From assembly GCF_013409575.1 (NCBI RefSeq), contig NZ_JACCCY010000007.1:52483-116482 (forward strand): a stretch of DNA of 64,000 bases, in the 5' to 3' direction. Positions within the stretch are counted from its first letter, which is position 1, and each line of letters starts with the position of its first letter. Origin of the DNA: Macellibacteroides fermentans (GTDB lineage Bacteria; Bacteroidota; Bacteroidia; Bacteroidales; Tannerellaceae). The position numbers and the translations under genes were made by a program. Shown here one piece after another: positions 8,334 through 15,804 of this stretch. The notes under the pieces are model-generated. The model did not search any database. It was not told the origin of the DNA and worked only from the letters and a program-made list of their open reading frames with translations.

Positions 8334-9456
8334 TTATTCTTCCTTGGGTGTGCCCGCAAATTCCATGAGATAGGCTTTGATAAACCCATCCAGATCGCCG
8401 TCCATCACTGCGCCAACATTGCTGGTCTGGTAATCGGTACGGTGGTCTTTTACGCGGCGGTCGTCAAACACGTAACTGCGTATCTGCGATCCCCACTCAA
8501 TTTTCTTTTTGGCTCCCTCCACCTTGGCGATCTCTGCACGGCGTTTTTCCAATGCGAGTTCGTAGAGCTGCGATTTAAGGAGTCGCATGGCGTTCTCGCG
8601 GTTGCCCAGCTGCGAACGGCTCTCGGTGTTTTCGATCAGGATCTCGCGCGTTTCGCCGGTGTCCGGATCGCGGTAGTTGTAGCGTAGGCGGACTCCCGTT
8701 TCTACCTTATTTACGTTCTGTCCTCCGGCGCCTCCCGATCGGAATGTATCCCATGATATGTCTCCCGGATTTACCTGAATCTCGATGGTGTCGTCTACCA
8801 GCGGGGTGATAAATACGGACGAGAAGGAGGTCATTCTCTTTCCCTGTGCATTGTAAGGGGATACGCGGACCAGACGGTGTACGCCGTTTTCGCTTTTCAG
8901 ATAGCCGTAGGCCATCTCGCCTTCCACCTGCATGGTTACGGTCTTGATGCCGGCCTCGTCGCCATCCTGCCAGTTGGTGATGGTTACCTTGTAGCCTTTG
9001 CTTTCGCACCAGCGTTGGTACATACGGCATAGCATGGAAGCCCAGTCCTGACTTTCGGTTCCGCCTGCGCCTGCATTGATTTTAAGTACCGCTCCCAAGC
9101 GGTCTTCTTCCAGGCGAAGCATGTTTTTAAGTTCCAGGTTCTCAACCAGCTCGAGGGAGGTGGCATAGGCCTGGTCTACCTCTTGTTCGGTTGACAGTTC
9201 TTCCTTATAAAAATCGTAGGTGAGCTGGAGTTCTTCGCATGCGGTGTGCATCTCGTTATACAGCTCTATCCATTTTTTAATCTCTTTTACCTTCTTCATC
9301 TGTTCTTCCGCCCGTTTGGCGTCTTCCCAGAATCCGGGATCTTGCGTACGAAGTTCTTCTTCTTCTAGTTGAATGGTCTTGGCATCAATGTCAAAGATAC
9401 CCCCTCAGCGCCAGATCGCGCTCCAACACGTTGTGTAGTTGGTCTGATGTAATCAT
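8334..9456 (-). CDS. prfB: Peptide chain release factor 2 with programmed +1 frameshift
   Basis: RF2 recognises UGA and UAA and triggers peptide release. The protein is made from two frames. Codons 1-21 start at the ATG at 9454-9456 and end RGYL. Next comes an in-frame TGA (9391-9393) in the context AGGGGG-TAT-CTT-TGA-C, the classic slippery CTT preceded by an internal Shine-Dalgarno. After the +1 shift the frame continues DIDAKTIQL and runs to 8334, giving 373 residues. GGQ is at about 244-246. The codon-recognition tripeptide region reads SPY (about 199-201), where E. coli RF2 has SPF. Reading only from the ATG at 9299 would miss the N-terminal domain. Confidence 0.96.
9391..9405 (-). promoter_or_regulatory. 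prfB: prfB recoding site
   Basis: The minus strand reads AGGGGG TAT CTT TGA. The internal Shine-Dalgarno sits 3 nt from CTT, and the next base is C. When RF2 is scarce the ribosome slips +1 on CTTT and bypasses the stop, which is the known RF2 autoregulation. Confidence 0.95.
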
Positions 9457-9485
9457 ATTTATCTGTTCTAATTAATATTTGGGTG

Positions 9486-9493
9486 CAAAGGTA
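9486..9493 (-). promoter_or_regulatory. -7 box of prfB
   Basis: TACCTTTG on the minus strand, an exact TAnnTTTG match, 29 nt upstream of the prfB ATG. Confidence 0.6.
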
Positions 9494-9506
9494 CGAAAAA
9501 AGACGA

Positions 9507-11315
9507 TTACTCCTGATACATTGCCTCGATTTGAGCCGCATACTTTTCGCCGATTACGCGTCTGCGTAATTTCAGCGTGTCGGTAAGTTCCTTTCCTTCC
9601 ATCGTGAAGGGTTCGGCCAACAGGGTGAATTTCTTGATCTTTTCGTAGGAGGCCAGGTTGCGCTGGTGTTCTTCCACACGTGATTCGATCAATCGGATGA
9701 TCTCCGGATTGGCTACCAGCTCTTCCCTGCTCTCGAACCCGATGCCTTTTTGATTGGCATATGCTTCCACCATAGGGAAATTGGGGATGATAAGCGCGCT
9801 CACGAATTTCCGCTCGTCGCCGATCACGGCTATTTGTTCGATGTATTTGTCGCTGCTGAGAAGCATCTCGATGGCCTGCGGAGCGATGTATTTACCGTTG
9901 GATGTTTTGTACAGGTCTTTGATACGTTCGGTAAAATAGAGTACCTCGCCTTCCAGACGGCCGGCATCTCCGGTACGGAACCATCCGTCGGGCGTGAAGG
10001 ATTGTGCGTTGGCTTCTGGCTTATTATAGTATCCGGCCGTAACGGTCTTGCCCCTCACGAGTATTTCGTTGTTGGATGGATCGATCTTTACTTCCACATC
10101 GGGCATGATGGTTCCGATGGAACCCATGATAAAGCCTGTTTCAGGATAGAAACATACGGTTGCAGTGGTTTCGCTGAGTCCGTATCCGTAACGGATGTGG
10201 ATGTCTACCGACTGAAGGAAGATGTTCACTTCGTCCGACAGCGGGGCGCCGGCTACGGGGAACAACTTGCCGCGTTCGAGTCCCAATACACGCTTAAGCA
10301 TGGCGTATACGGTTTTCTGGTAGAACCTGAACTTGCTTTCAAGCAGGAAGGGGGCTTTGATCCCTTTGTTTTTGTATTCCAGGTTATAGAGTCTGCCTGT
10401 CTCGATGGCATCCAGGAATACCTTTCTGATAGCCGAAGGCGAATTGTTAATCTTATCCTGCACACCTACGTATACCTTTTCCCAGAACCGGGGAACGTTG
10501 CACATCAGGGTAGGGTGTATCTCGGGAAGCGTTTTTTGAATCATCTTCGGATCGTTGTTGATGGCGATCTTCACCCCTTTGTGAATACAGTAGGCTACCC
10601 ATGCTTTTTCGAAGATGTGGGTGAGCGGCAGGAAGCACATGGAGGTGTCTTTGTCGTTTACTTCGGGCAGGCGCAGGGTGTGGATATGCATGGACTTCAT
10701 GAAGTTGGAGTGGTGCAGCATAACGCCTTTGGGCTCGCCGGTGGTGCCGGAGGTATATACAATGGTAGCCAGATCGTCTTCCGATGCCTCCTTCATACGT
10801 ACCTTCACAGTCGATTCCGCATGGGTGTTGTTGCCCAAACGCAGAAAGTCGTCGAAGTATACCGATGTTTTATCTTCCGGATTTAGCTTTACGCTGGAGT
10901 CGAATACGACCAACCGGGTAAGAACCGCCGATTTTTGTTGTACTTTGAAGGCGTTGTTGTATTGTAACTGTTCGCCAACAAACAATGTGTGGATTTGGGC
11001 GTCGTTCACAATGTAGTCTATCTGAGCCGGCGAACTGGTTGCGTAGAGCGGGATGGGTACTGCCCGGTTTGCGTAGGCTCCGTAATCAGTATACAGGCAT
11101 TGTTGCATGTTCTGCGAATATACGCCGATGTTTTCTTGAACGCCTATGCCGAATTCCGCCATGGCTTCGGCGGTTAGCATAACTTTGTCAGCAAACTCCC
11201 TCCAGGATATCTTGAGCCATTTCCCGGTTTCGTTATTTCTGTACTTTAATGCAATGCGTGACCCGTACTTGTCGGCCTGACGGTGTACTACTTCGGCAAA
11301 ATGATAGTAAGACAT
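9507..11315 (-). CDS. Long-chain acyl-CoA synthetase (AMP-binding)
   Basis: A 602-residue cytoplasmic adenylate-forming enzyme that activates fatty acids with ATP and CoA. The AMP-binding P-loop motif IVYTSGTTGEPKG lies at about residues 190-202. A second core motif is YGYGLSETTATVCF, and GWFRTGDAGRLE is the hinge-region aspartate motif. Length and layout match bacterial FadD-type ligases of the long-chain class. It has its own promoter box and a 33-nt leader and stands alone. Confidence 0.9.
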   Translation of the reverse strand: MSYYHFAEVVHRQADKYGSRIALKYRNNETGKWLKISWREFADKVMLTAEAMAEFGIGVQENIGVYSQNMQQCLYTDYGAYANRAVPIPLYATSSPAQIDYIVNDAQIHTLFVGEQLQYNNAFKVQQKSAVLTRLVVFDSSVKLNPEDKTSVYFDDFLRLGNNTHAESTVKVRMKEASEDDLATIVYTSGTTGEPKGVMLHHSNFMKSMHIHTLRLPEVNDKDTSMCFLPLTHIFEKAWVAYCIHKGVKIAINNDPKMIQKTLPEIHPTLMCNVPRFWEKVYVGVQDKINNSPSAIRKVFLDAIETGRLYNLEYKNKGIKAPFLLESKFRFYQKTVYAMLKRVLGLERGKLFPVAGAPLSDEVNIFLQSVDIHIRYGYGLSETTATVCFYPETGFIMGSIGTIMPDVEVKIDPSNNEILVRGKTVTAGYYNKPEANAQSFTPDGWFRTGDAGRLEGEVLYFTERIKDLYKTSNGKYIAPQAIEMLLSSDKYIEQIAVIGDERKFVSALIIPNFPMVEAYANQKGIGFESREELVANPEIIRLIESRVEEHQRNLASYEKIKKFTLLAEPFTMEGKELTDTLKLRRRVIGEKYAAQIEAMYQE

Positions 11316-11340
11316 AATCCTTTATTTTGAATTGAATATA

Positions 11341-11348
11341 CAAAAGTA
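11341..11348 (-). promoter_or_regulatory. -7 box of the acyl-CoA synthetase gene
   Basis: TACTTTTG on the minus strand fits TAnnTTTG, 25 nt before the start codon. Confidence 0.5.
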
Positions 11349-11547
11349 AGCTTTTCATTGGATAATGAGTAGGTAGATACTATTATTTTACACAAAAAGG
11401 ACGTTTATGTGCAATAATGCTGTTAAATTTGGCTTTTTACCGGTAATATTCGACTCTTTTATGTGAACAAATGTGAAATATATTGTAAAAAATAAAATTA
11501 TTTGAAAATATATGGTAGTATGTATTGCATAGTACAATAGCAATGCA

Positions 11548-11555
11548 TATATTTG
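11548..11555 (+). promoter_or_regulatory. Promoter of the PadR/PspC operon
   Basis: TATATTTG is an exact -7 match. TTG at 11525-11527 is spaced 20 nt upstream, as expected for the -33 element. It precedes the start codon at 11575 by 19 nt. No other gene is seen in 11349-11547. Confidence 0.6.
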
Positions 11556-11574
11556 TGGCATAAAACAGAAAACA

Positions 11575-11901
11575 ATGAATGCAGAAAACGTAAAATCACA
11601 AATGAGGAAGGGTACTTTGGAGTATTGTATACTCCTTCTCCTCAGCAAGGAGCCTGCTTATACATCTGATATTATTCAGAAATTACAGGAGGCAAGATTG
11701 ATTGTTGTTGAAGGCACTTTGTATCCGTTGCTTACCCGGCTGAAAAATAGTGAACTGCTAGGCTATCAATGGATTGAATCAACACAAGGCCCGCCACGTA
11801 AATATTATCAGTTGACGGAAAAGGGACAACTTTTTTTAGGTGAACTGGAAAATGCATGGGAGGAGCTGAATAATACAATAAACCACATTAGAAACAATTA
11901 A
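11575..11901 (+). CDS. PadR-family transcriptional regulator
   Basis: A 108-residue winged-helix repressor. Motifs are GTLEYCILLLLSKEPAYTSDI (recognition-domain start), VVEGTLYPLLTRLKNSELL (wing region) and PPRKYYQLTEKGQ. It is co-transcribed with the PspC-domain gene 11 nt downstream, a pairing typical of Bacteroidetes in which PadR probably controls the operon in response to envelope stress or small ligands. That regulatory role is inference. Confidence 0.92.
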   Translation: MNAENVKSQMRKGTLEYCILLLLSKEPAYTSDIIQKLQEARLIVVEGTLYPLLTRLKNSELLGYQWIESTQGPPRKYYQLTEKGQLFLGELENAWEELNNTINHIRNN

Positions 11902-11912
11902 TAATTACCAAA

Positions 11913-13016
11913 ATGAAGAAAACGCTTACCGTTAATCTGGGAGGGTCCGTATTTCATATAGACGAAGATGCCTACCAGCTTTTAGAAAAATATTTGTCTA
12001 ACCTCCGTGTTCATTTTAAGAAAGAGGAGGGTTCGGACGAAATTATGAATGATTTCGAAATGAGAATCTCTGAATTGCTTGGAGAGCGCATTAAACTGGG
12101 CTTCGAAGTGATTACGATAGAACATGTGGAAGAGGTGATCAAACGCATGGGAAAACCGGAGGAGATTTTTGATACTGAAGGAGAAAAGGAATTTGCATCG
12201 GAAGAGGGAAAAACTCATACTACGTCTACAGGTAGAAAGCGTTTTTACCGCGACCCGGATGATAAGATATTGGGTGGTGTTGCCGGTGGTTTTGCTGCCT
12301 ACATGGATTGGGATCCCAGCGCTGTACGTATCGGTTTGTTTGTTCTCTGCTTTTTCTGGGGGGTTATGATTCCGATCTACTTTATTCTTTGGCTGATTAT
12401 TCCGCAGGCACGCACGGCAGCCGAGAAACTTGAAATGAGAGGCGAAAGGGTGACGATCGAAAATATTGGAAAGACTGTAACCGATGGGTTCGAGAAGGTG
12501 TCTAACAATGTAAATGATTATGTGAACTCCGGTAAGCCACGGACAACCCTGCAAAAACTGGCGGATGCTTTCGTTACGGTTGTAGGTGCTTTGGTGAAGG
12601 TTGCGCTGATCTTACTGGCAATTATTGTGATACCGCCGCTGTTGCTGGCTCTGTTTATTTTTGTTGTTGTTGCTTTTGCTTTGATTTTTGGAGGTGGGTT
12701 CGGTATCTTGTATCACCTGATGCCGATGGCCGACTGGGGTACTATCCAGGCCTATCCGGAATCTGCACTGATAGGTGCGAGCGTTGCAACGTTTGTTTTG
12801 ATTGCCATTCCTGTTGTTTCACTTCTGTACGGATTGTGCAGTGCGGTGTTTAAATTCAAACCGATGCCTGCCGTACTTAAATGGACGTTCTTAATCCTCT
12901 GGATTATTGCAGCAATAGGGTTTGTTTCAATAGGATGGACTTTTGGCTGGCCAGATTTCTATCAGATGACGAACTGGCCTGTTAATTGGAATTCTGTAAG
13001 TATTTCTCTTTGGTAA
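11913..13016 (+). CDS. PspC-domain membrane protein
   Basis: 367 residues. The cytoplasmic N-terminus is followed by a PspC domain (about 108-165) starting RFYRDPDDKILGGVAGGFAAY and containing a transmembrane helix and the LWLIIPQ motif. Three or four further hydrophobic segments follow in the C-terminal half (LVKVALILLAIIVIPPLLLALF, ASVATFVLIAIPVVSLLYGL, TFLILWIIAAIGFVSIG). It is likely an inner-membrane stress protein, second gene of the PadR operon. Confidence 0.88.
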   Translation: MKKTLTVNLGGSVFHIDEDAYQLLEKYLSNLRVHFKKEEGSDEIMNDFEMRISELLGERIKLGFEVITIEHVEEVIKRMGKPEEIFDTEGEKEFASEEGKTHTTSTGRKRFYRDPDDKILGGVAGGFAAYMDWDPSAVRIGLFVLCFFWGVMIPIYFILWLIIPQARTAAEKLEMRGERVTIENIGKTVTDGFEKVSNNVNDYVNSGKPRTTLQKLADAFVTVVGALVKVALILLAIIVIPPLLLALFIFVVVAFALIFGGGFGILYHLMPMADWGTIQAYPESALIGASVATFVLIAIPVVSLLYGLCSAVFKFKPMPAVLKWTFLILWIIAAIGFVSIGWTFGWPDFYQMTNWPVNWNSVSISLW

Positions 13017-13046
13017 TAGTTTTTAATGTATGTGTGTTTAAAAAAG

Positions 13047-13073
13047 AAGGCCGCTCTGTCTCAGAGGGGCCTT
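13047..13073 (+). terminator. Terminator of the PadR/PspC operon
   Basis: AAGGCC-x-CTCTG, loop TCT, CAGAG-x-GGCCTT, followed by TCTTGT. A strong stem with a modest T tract, 30 nt after the PspC stop codon. Confidence 0.7.
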
Positions 13074-13287
13074 TCTTGTAAGGTTAACAAATTAATGAGT
13101 AAAAACCACTAATGAATTAAAAATAAATTGTTCGGTGCATATTTTTTAGATATGTTTTTCCGAACAAGGGACAAATATAAACAATCTTTGTAATTAAGCA
13201 CGGTAAAACCCGAAACTTAACGTAAGATAGTTTCCAAAAAGTTGATATTGAATGGATTTGTGCCCGTAACGGGCCGGCGGAAAGAAT

Positions 13288-13324
13288 AAATGCCAATGAA
13301 AGTGTACACTTTTCATTGGCATTT
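13288..13324. repeat. Perfect 14-bp inverted repeat between convergent genes
   Basis: AAATGCCAATGAAA (13288-13301) and its exact complement (13311-13324) flank a 9-nt loop. The centre AGTGTACACT is itself palindromic, so the whole 37-bp site is almost fully self-complementary. It lies 56 bp past the end of the HIT gene and is probably its minus-strand terminator. There is only a weak T tract (TTTATTCTTT), so a protein-binding site is possible. The rest of 13075-13379 shows no gene. Confidence 0.55.
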
Positions 13325-13379
13325 ACATTGATTATGAATCTGGCCCGGTTTTATAGAGCCATCCATAATCTGAGATGGG

Positions 13380-13775
13380 TCAAATAAATTCTTTTCTGAT
13401 CTTTTCGGCAACAGCGGCCAGCTCATCAGAAGTTACGGTCAGTTTCGTTTTTCCAAAATAGATGTCGGATTCCTTGTTTATAGGAACCAGGTGGATGTGT
13501 GCATGCGGTACTTCGAGCCCGATTACACTAAGTCCCACTCTTTTACATTCGATAGCCCGCCCGATGGCCGCGGCTACTCTCTTGGCAAATAGAATCATGG
13601 CGCCAAGCTCATTATCGTTCAGGTCGAATATGTAATCCACCTCTTTTTTGGGAATTACCAGCGTGTGTCCATGAACCAGCGGGTTGATGTCCAGAAAGGC
13701 AAAGAAGTTGTCGTCTTCCGCCACTTTATGACATGGGATTTCTCCTGCCACAATCTTGCTGAATATTGTTGCCAT
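13380..13775 (-). CDS. HIT-family nucleotide hydrolase
   Basis: 131 residues of the histidine-triad HINT/Fhit group, cytoplasmic nucleotidyl hydrolases acting on purine phosphoramidates or dinucleotides. The family start IFSKIVAGEIPCHKVAEDD, the HTLVIPKKEV strand and the catalytic triad PHAHIHLVP (about residues 95-103) are all present. It lies 11 nt downstream of greA and is almost certainly co-transcribed with it. Confidence 0.93.
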   Translation of the reverse strand: MATIFSKIVAGEIPCHKVAEDDNFFAFLDINPLVHGHTLVIPKKEVDYIFDLNDNELGAMILFAKRVAAAIGRAIECKRVGLSVIGLEVPHAHIHLVPINKESDIYFGKTKLTVTSDELAAVAEKIRKEFI

Positions 13776-13786
13776 GATTTATAAAG

Positions 13787-14257
13787 TTAAATAGAGATTT
13801 CTTCAACCTGATAACTAACAATACCGGATGGTACCTTGATATCTACTACATCGCCCACCTTTTTACCCATCAAGCCTTTGGCAATGGGAGTGCTTACCGC
13901 AATTTTGTTTTCGCGCAGATTCGCTTCAGAGTCGGATACCAACGTATAGCTCATAACCATGTTATTTTTTACGTTCTTGATTGTTACCTTACTCATGATT
14001 TGTACTACGTCGCTTCTTAATTGCGACTCGTCTATCAGTCGAGCATTGGCAATAAGCCCTTTCAATTGCGCAATTTTAGCTTCCAGAATGCCCTGAGCCT
14101 CTTTGGCGGCATCGTATTCTGCATTTTCGGAAAGGTCTCCCTTGTCTCTTGCTTCGGCAATTTGATGGGATATTTCCGGACGCTTAACGGTTTCCAACAG
14201 ATTTATTTCTGCTAAAATCTTGTTGTAACCTTCCTCTGTCATATAACTAACAGCCAT
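13787..14257 (-). CDS. greA: Transcription elongation factor GreA
   Basis: A 156-residue factor that rescues backtracked RNA polymerase by stimulating transcript cleavage. The N-terminal coiled coil carries DKGDLSENAEYDAAKE, the GreA tip with its acidic residues (about 41-56). The C-terminal FKBP-like domain ends in VDIKVPSGIVSYQV. The ATG at 14257 (MAVSYMTEEGYNK) is chosen over the upstream in-frame start at 14326 because a strong AGGAGG lies 8 nt before it and the family starts here. Its 5' leader of about 100 nt contains a terminator-like hairpin. Confidence 0.94.
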   Translation of the reverse strand: MAVSYMTEEGYNKILAEINLLETVKRPEISHQIAEARDKGDLSENAEYDAAKEAQGILEAKIAQLKGLIANARLIDESQLRSDVVQIMSKVTIKNVKNNMVMSYTLVSDSEANLRENKIAVSTPIAKGLMGKKVGDVVDIKVPSGIVSYQVEEISI

Positions 14258-14306
14258 ACTAAATCCTCCTAATTTTTTCTTATTATATAAATATTGAATG
14301 CTACAT

Positions 14307-14338
14307 AAAAAAAGAATCCCGACCAACGGTATGGCCGG
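14307..14338 (-). terminator. Terminator-like hairpin inside the greA leader
   Basis: On the minus strand CCGGCCA pairs with TGGTCGG (one G-U pair), followed by GATTC and seven T. It lies between the greA -7 box (14364-14371) and the start codon (14257), so it would end a short leader RNA of about 50 nt. Structure and T run are visible; the attenuator role is inference by analogy with the E. coli greA leader. Confidence 0.55.
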
Positions 14339-14363
14339 AACTCATTGTCTTATTTTTACCCTA

Positions 14364-14371
14364 CAAAGGTA
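14364..14371 (-). promoter_or_regulatory. -7 box of greA
   Basis: TACCTTTG on the minus strand, an exact TAnnTTTG match, 107 nt before the greA start codon. Confidence 0.55.
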
Positions 14372-14446
14372 GGTCTTCTTTTTTGAAGAAGCAAATTTAA
14401 AGATGTGCTTTAAAACATAAATTTCTGAAACAGAGGATAAAAAGTC

Positions 14447-15604
14447 TTACAGAAGGCCTTTTATCGATGCTTCCAACGTGCCGATATTCTCCACACGTTT
14501 AACCAGATTGCCGTTTTTGTCCAGAATGAACAGGGCCGGTAATTGTTTTACGTTGTAGAGTGCTGCCGCCTGTGAATAAACGGATTGCGGATCGCGTACA
14601 CACATCCACGGCAGGTTTGATGCTGCGTTTTTCCAGAAGTGGGCATCGGAGTCGAGCGAGATCTGATAGATTTCCAATCCGCTGCTGTGGTGGTTGGTAT
14701 AGATCTTACCTAATTCCATATTCAACGCGGGCGACCATTCTGCCTGGTAGGCGGTAAAGTTTACCAATACCACTTTGCCTTTGGCCAGATCAGACAGTTT
14801 CGACATCTCTCCGGTGATAGTGGGTAATTCGATATCGAGGAAGCTTACCTCTTCTGTCTTGATGTTGTCGAAGTTGATAGGACGCTGACCACGCAATACT
14901 TTGATGGATTGCAACGCCAGGTTGTGTAAATGCTTTGATCTGGGGCTTTCCGGATAGTAGTGGTCGTAGCTTGTAGCTACTGCTCCGTAAGCTCTCGAGT
15001 CTGCCTTGTCGTACAGGTCGAAGAACAGTAATCCGTCTATCTGCTGGAAAAGAGCGAAATAGGCTGCGGCCGACATGGGGGCAGAGAAGATATACTTTTT
15101 AGCAACGGTCTTATAGGCTTCTGCAGCTTCAAGTACTTTGGTTCTGTATGTGGAGTCTGCAATCTCTTTGGCTCCATAGGCCTTGCGAAGCTTGCTGATT
15201 TCCATGTTGGCATCCAGCTGGGCAAGTGTGATGTCTTTGATGGCTTTACAGCTTTCGGAACCTTCCACGGTGTAAGAGGTGGCAAACGTACCGGCGTCTG
15301 CAATTAATTTGACAGTTTCGGTCGAGTCGATGGCTACGTTGATAAACTGTTTGTTCAACCGTAGACGATAGAACTCCGGATAAGGGGTGGCCTTTCGCTG
15401 GAATTTGAATTTTCCGTCTGCAGAAAGTTTTGCCGAATCAAGTGTTGCAACCGCCGAGATACCTACATTCTCGAAGTAGATGGTCTCTCCGTCTGCACCT
15501 GATACAATTCCCTTGACGGTGAATTCATTCGACTTGCTGCAACCTGCTAAAAGTACGAGCAACAGGGTAAATGCCGAAAGCAGCTGTGTGGATATTTTTT
15601 TCAT
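14447..15604 (-). CDS. Thioredoxin-fold lipoprotein lacking the CXXC motif
   Basis: 385 residues. A lipoprotein signal peptide (LLVLLAGC, Cys22) is followed by a DUF4369-type domain (about 27-125), a helical linker and a TlpA/AhpC-TSA thioredoxin-like domain (about 245-385). Where TlpA proteins have WCxxC, this one reads FTAYQAEWSPALN, with no cysteine. The remaining fold marks are present (KVVLVNF, cis-Pro region LYNVKQLPALFIL, NGNLVKRV). It probably sits on the periplasmic face of a membrane. Redox activity through a CXXC is excluded, so a binding or chaperone role is more likely. Confidence 0.82.
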   Translation of the reverse strand: MKKISTQLLSAFTLLLVLLAGCSKSNEFTVKGIVSGADGETIYFENVGISAVATLDSAKLSADGKFKFQRKATPYPEFYRLRLNKQFINVAIDSTETVKLIADAGTFATSYTVEGSESCKAIKDITLAQLDANMEISKLRKAYGAKEIADSTYRTKVLEAAEAYKTVAKKYIFSAPMSAAAYFALFQQIDGLLFFDLYDKADSRAYGAVATSYDHYYPESPRSKHLHNLALQSIKVLRGQRPINFDNIKTEEVSFLDIELPTITGEMSKLSDLAKGKVVLVNFTAYQAEWSPALNMELGKIYTNHHSSGLEIYQISLDSDAHFWKNAASNLPWMCVRDPQSVYSQAAALYNVKQLPALFILDKNGNLVKRVENIGTLEASIKGLL

Positions 15605-15768
15605 TATATTCTTACTGTCATTTTAATTTTGCTGCAAATATACATTAATTTGCAATTGATGTACTAAAAAACCTTCTTTCTTCCTTTTTTTTTCTTTAAA
15701 ATGGTTATTTTGCCCGTTATTTCTTTTCATTTTCACATAATTAGAGTTAAACTTTCATTACCTTTGCC

Positions 15769-15776
15769 CCAATTTA
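15769..15776 (+). promoter_or_regulatory. -7 box of pnp
   Basis: TACCTTTG, an exact TAnnTTTG match, 28 nt before the pnp start codon. Confidence 0.6.
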
Positions 15777-15804
15777 AGAGATTAGAAAAATAAGAAAGAA
15801 GATT

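Noticed and set aside
8334..9299. Truncated or pseudogene prfB
   Set aside because: The missing N-terminus is recovered by the standard +1 recoding signal upstream.
9750..10886. Long open frame of 378 codons on the plus strand
   Set aside because: It lies wholly antisense to the acyl-CoA synthetase gene, has no recognisable domain and no promoter; it reflects codon bias of the real gene.
13787..14326. Longer GreA starting at 14326
   Set aside because: The extra 23 residues are hydrophobic and unlike the family, and the AGGAGG ribosome binding site is placed for the ATG at 14257.
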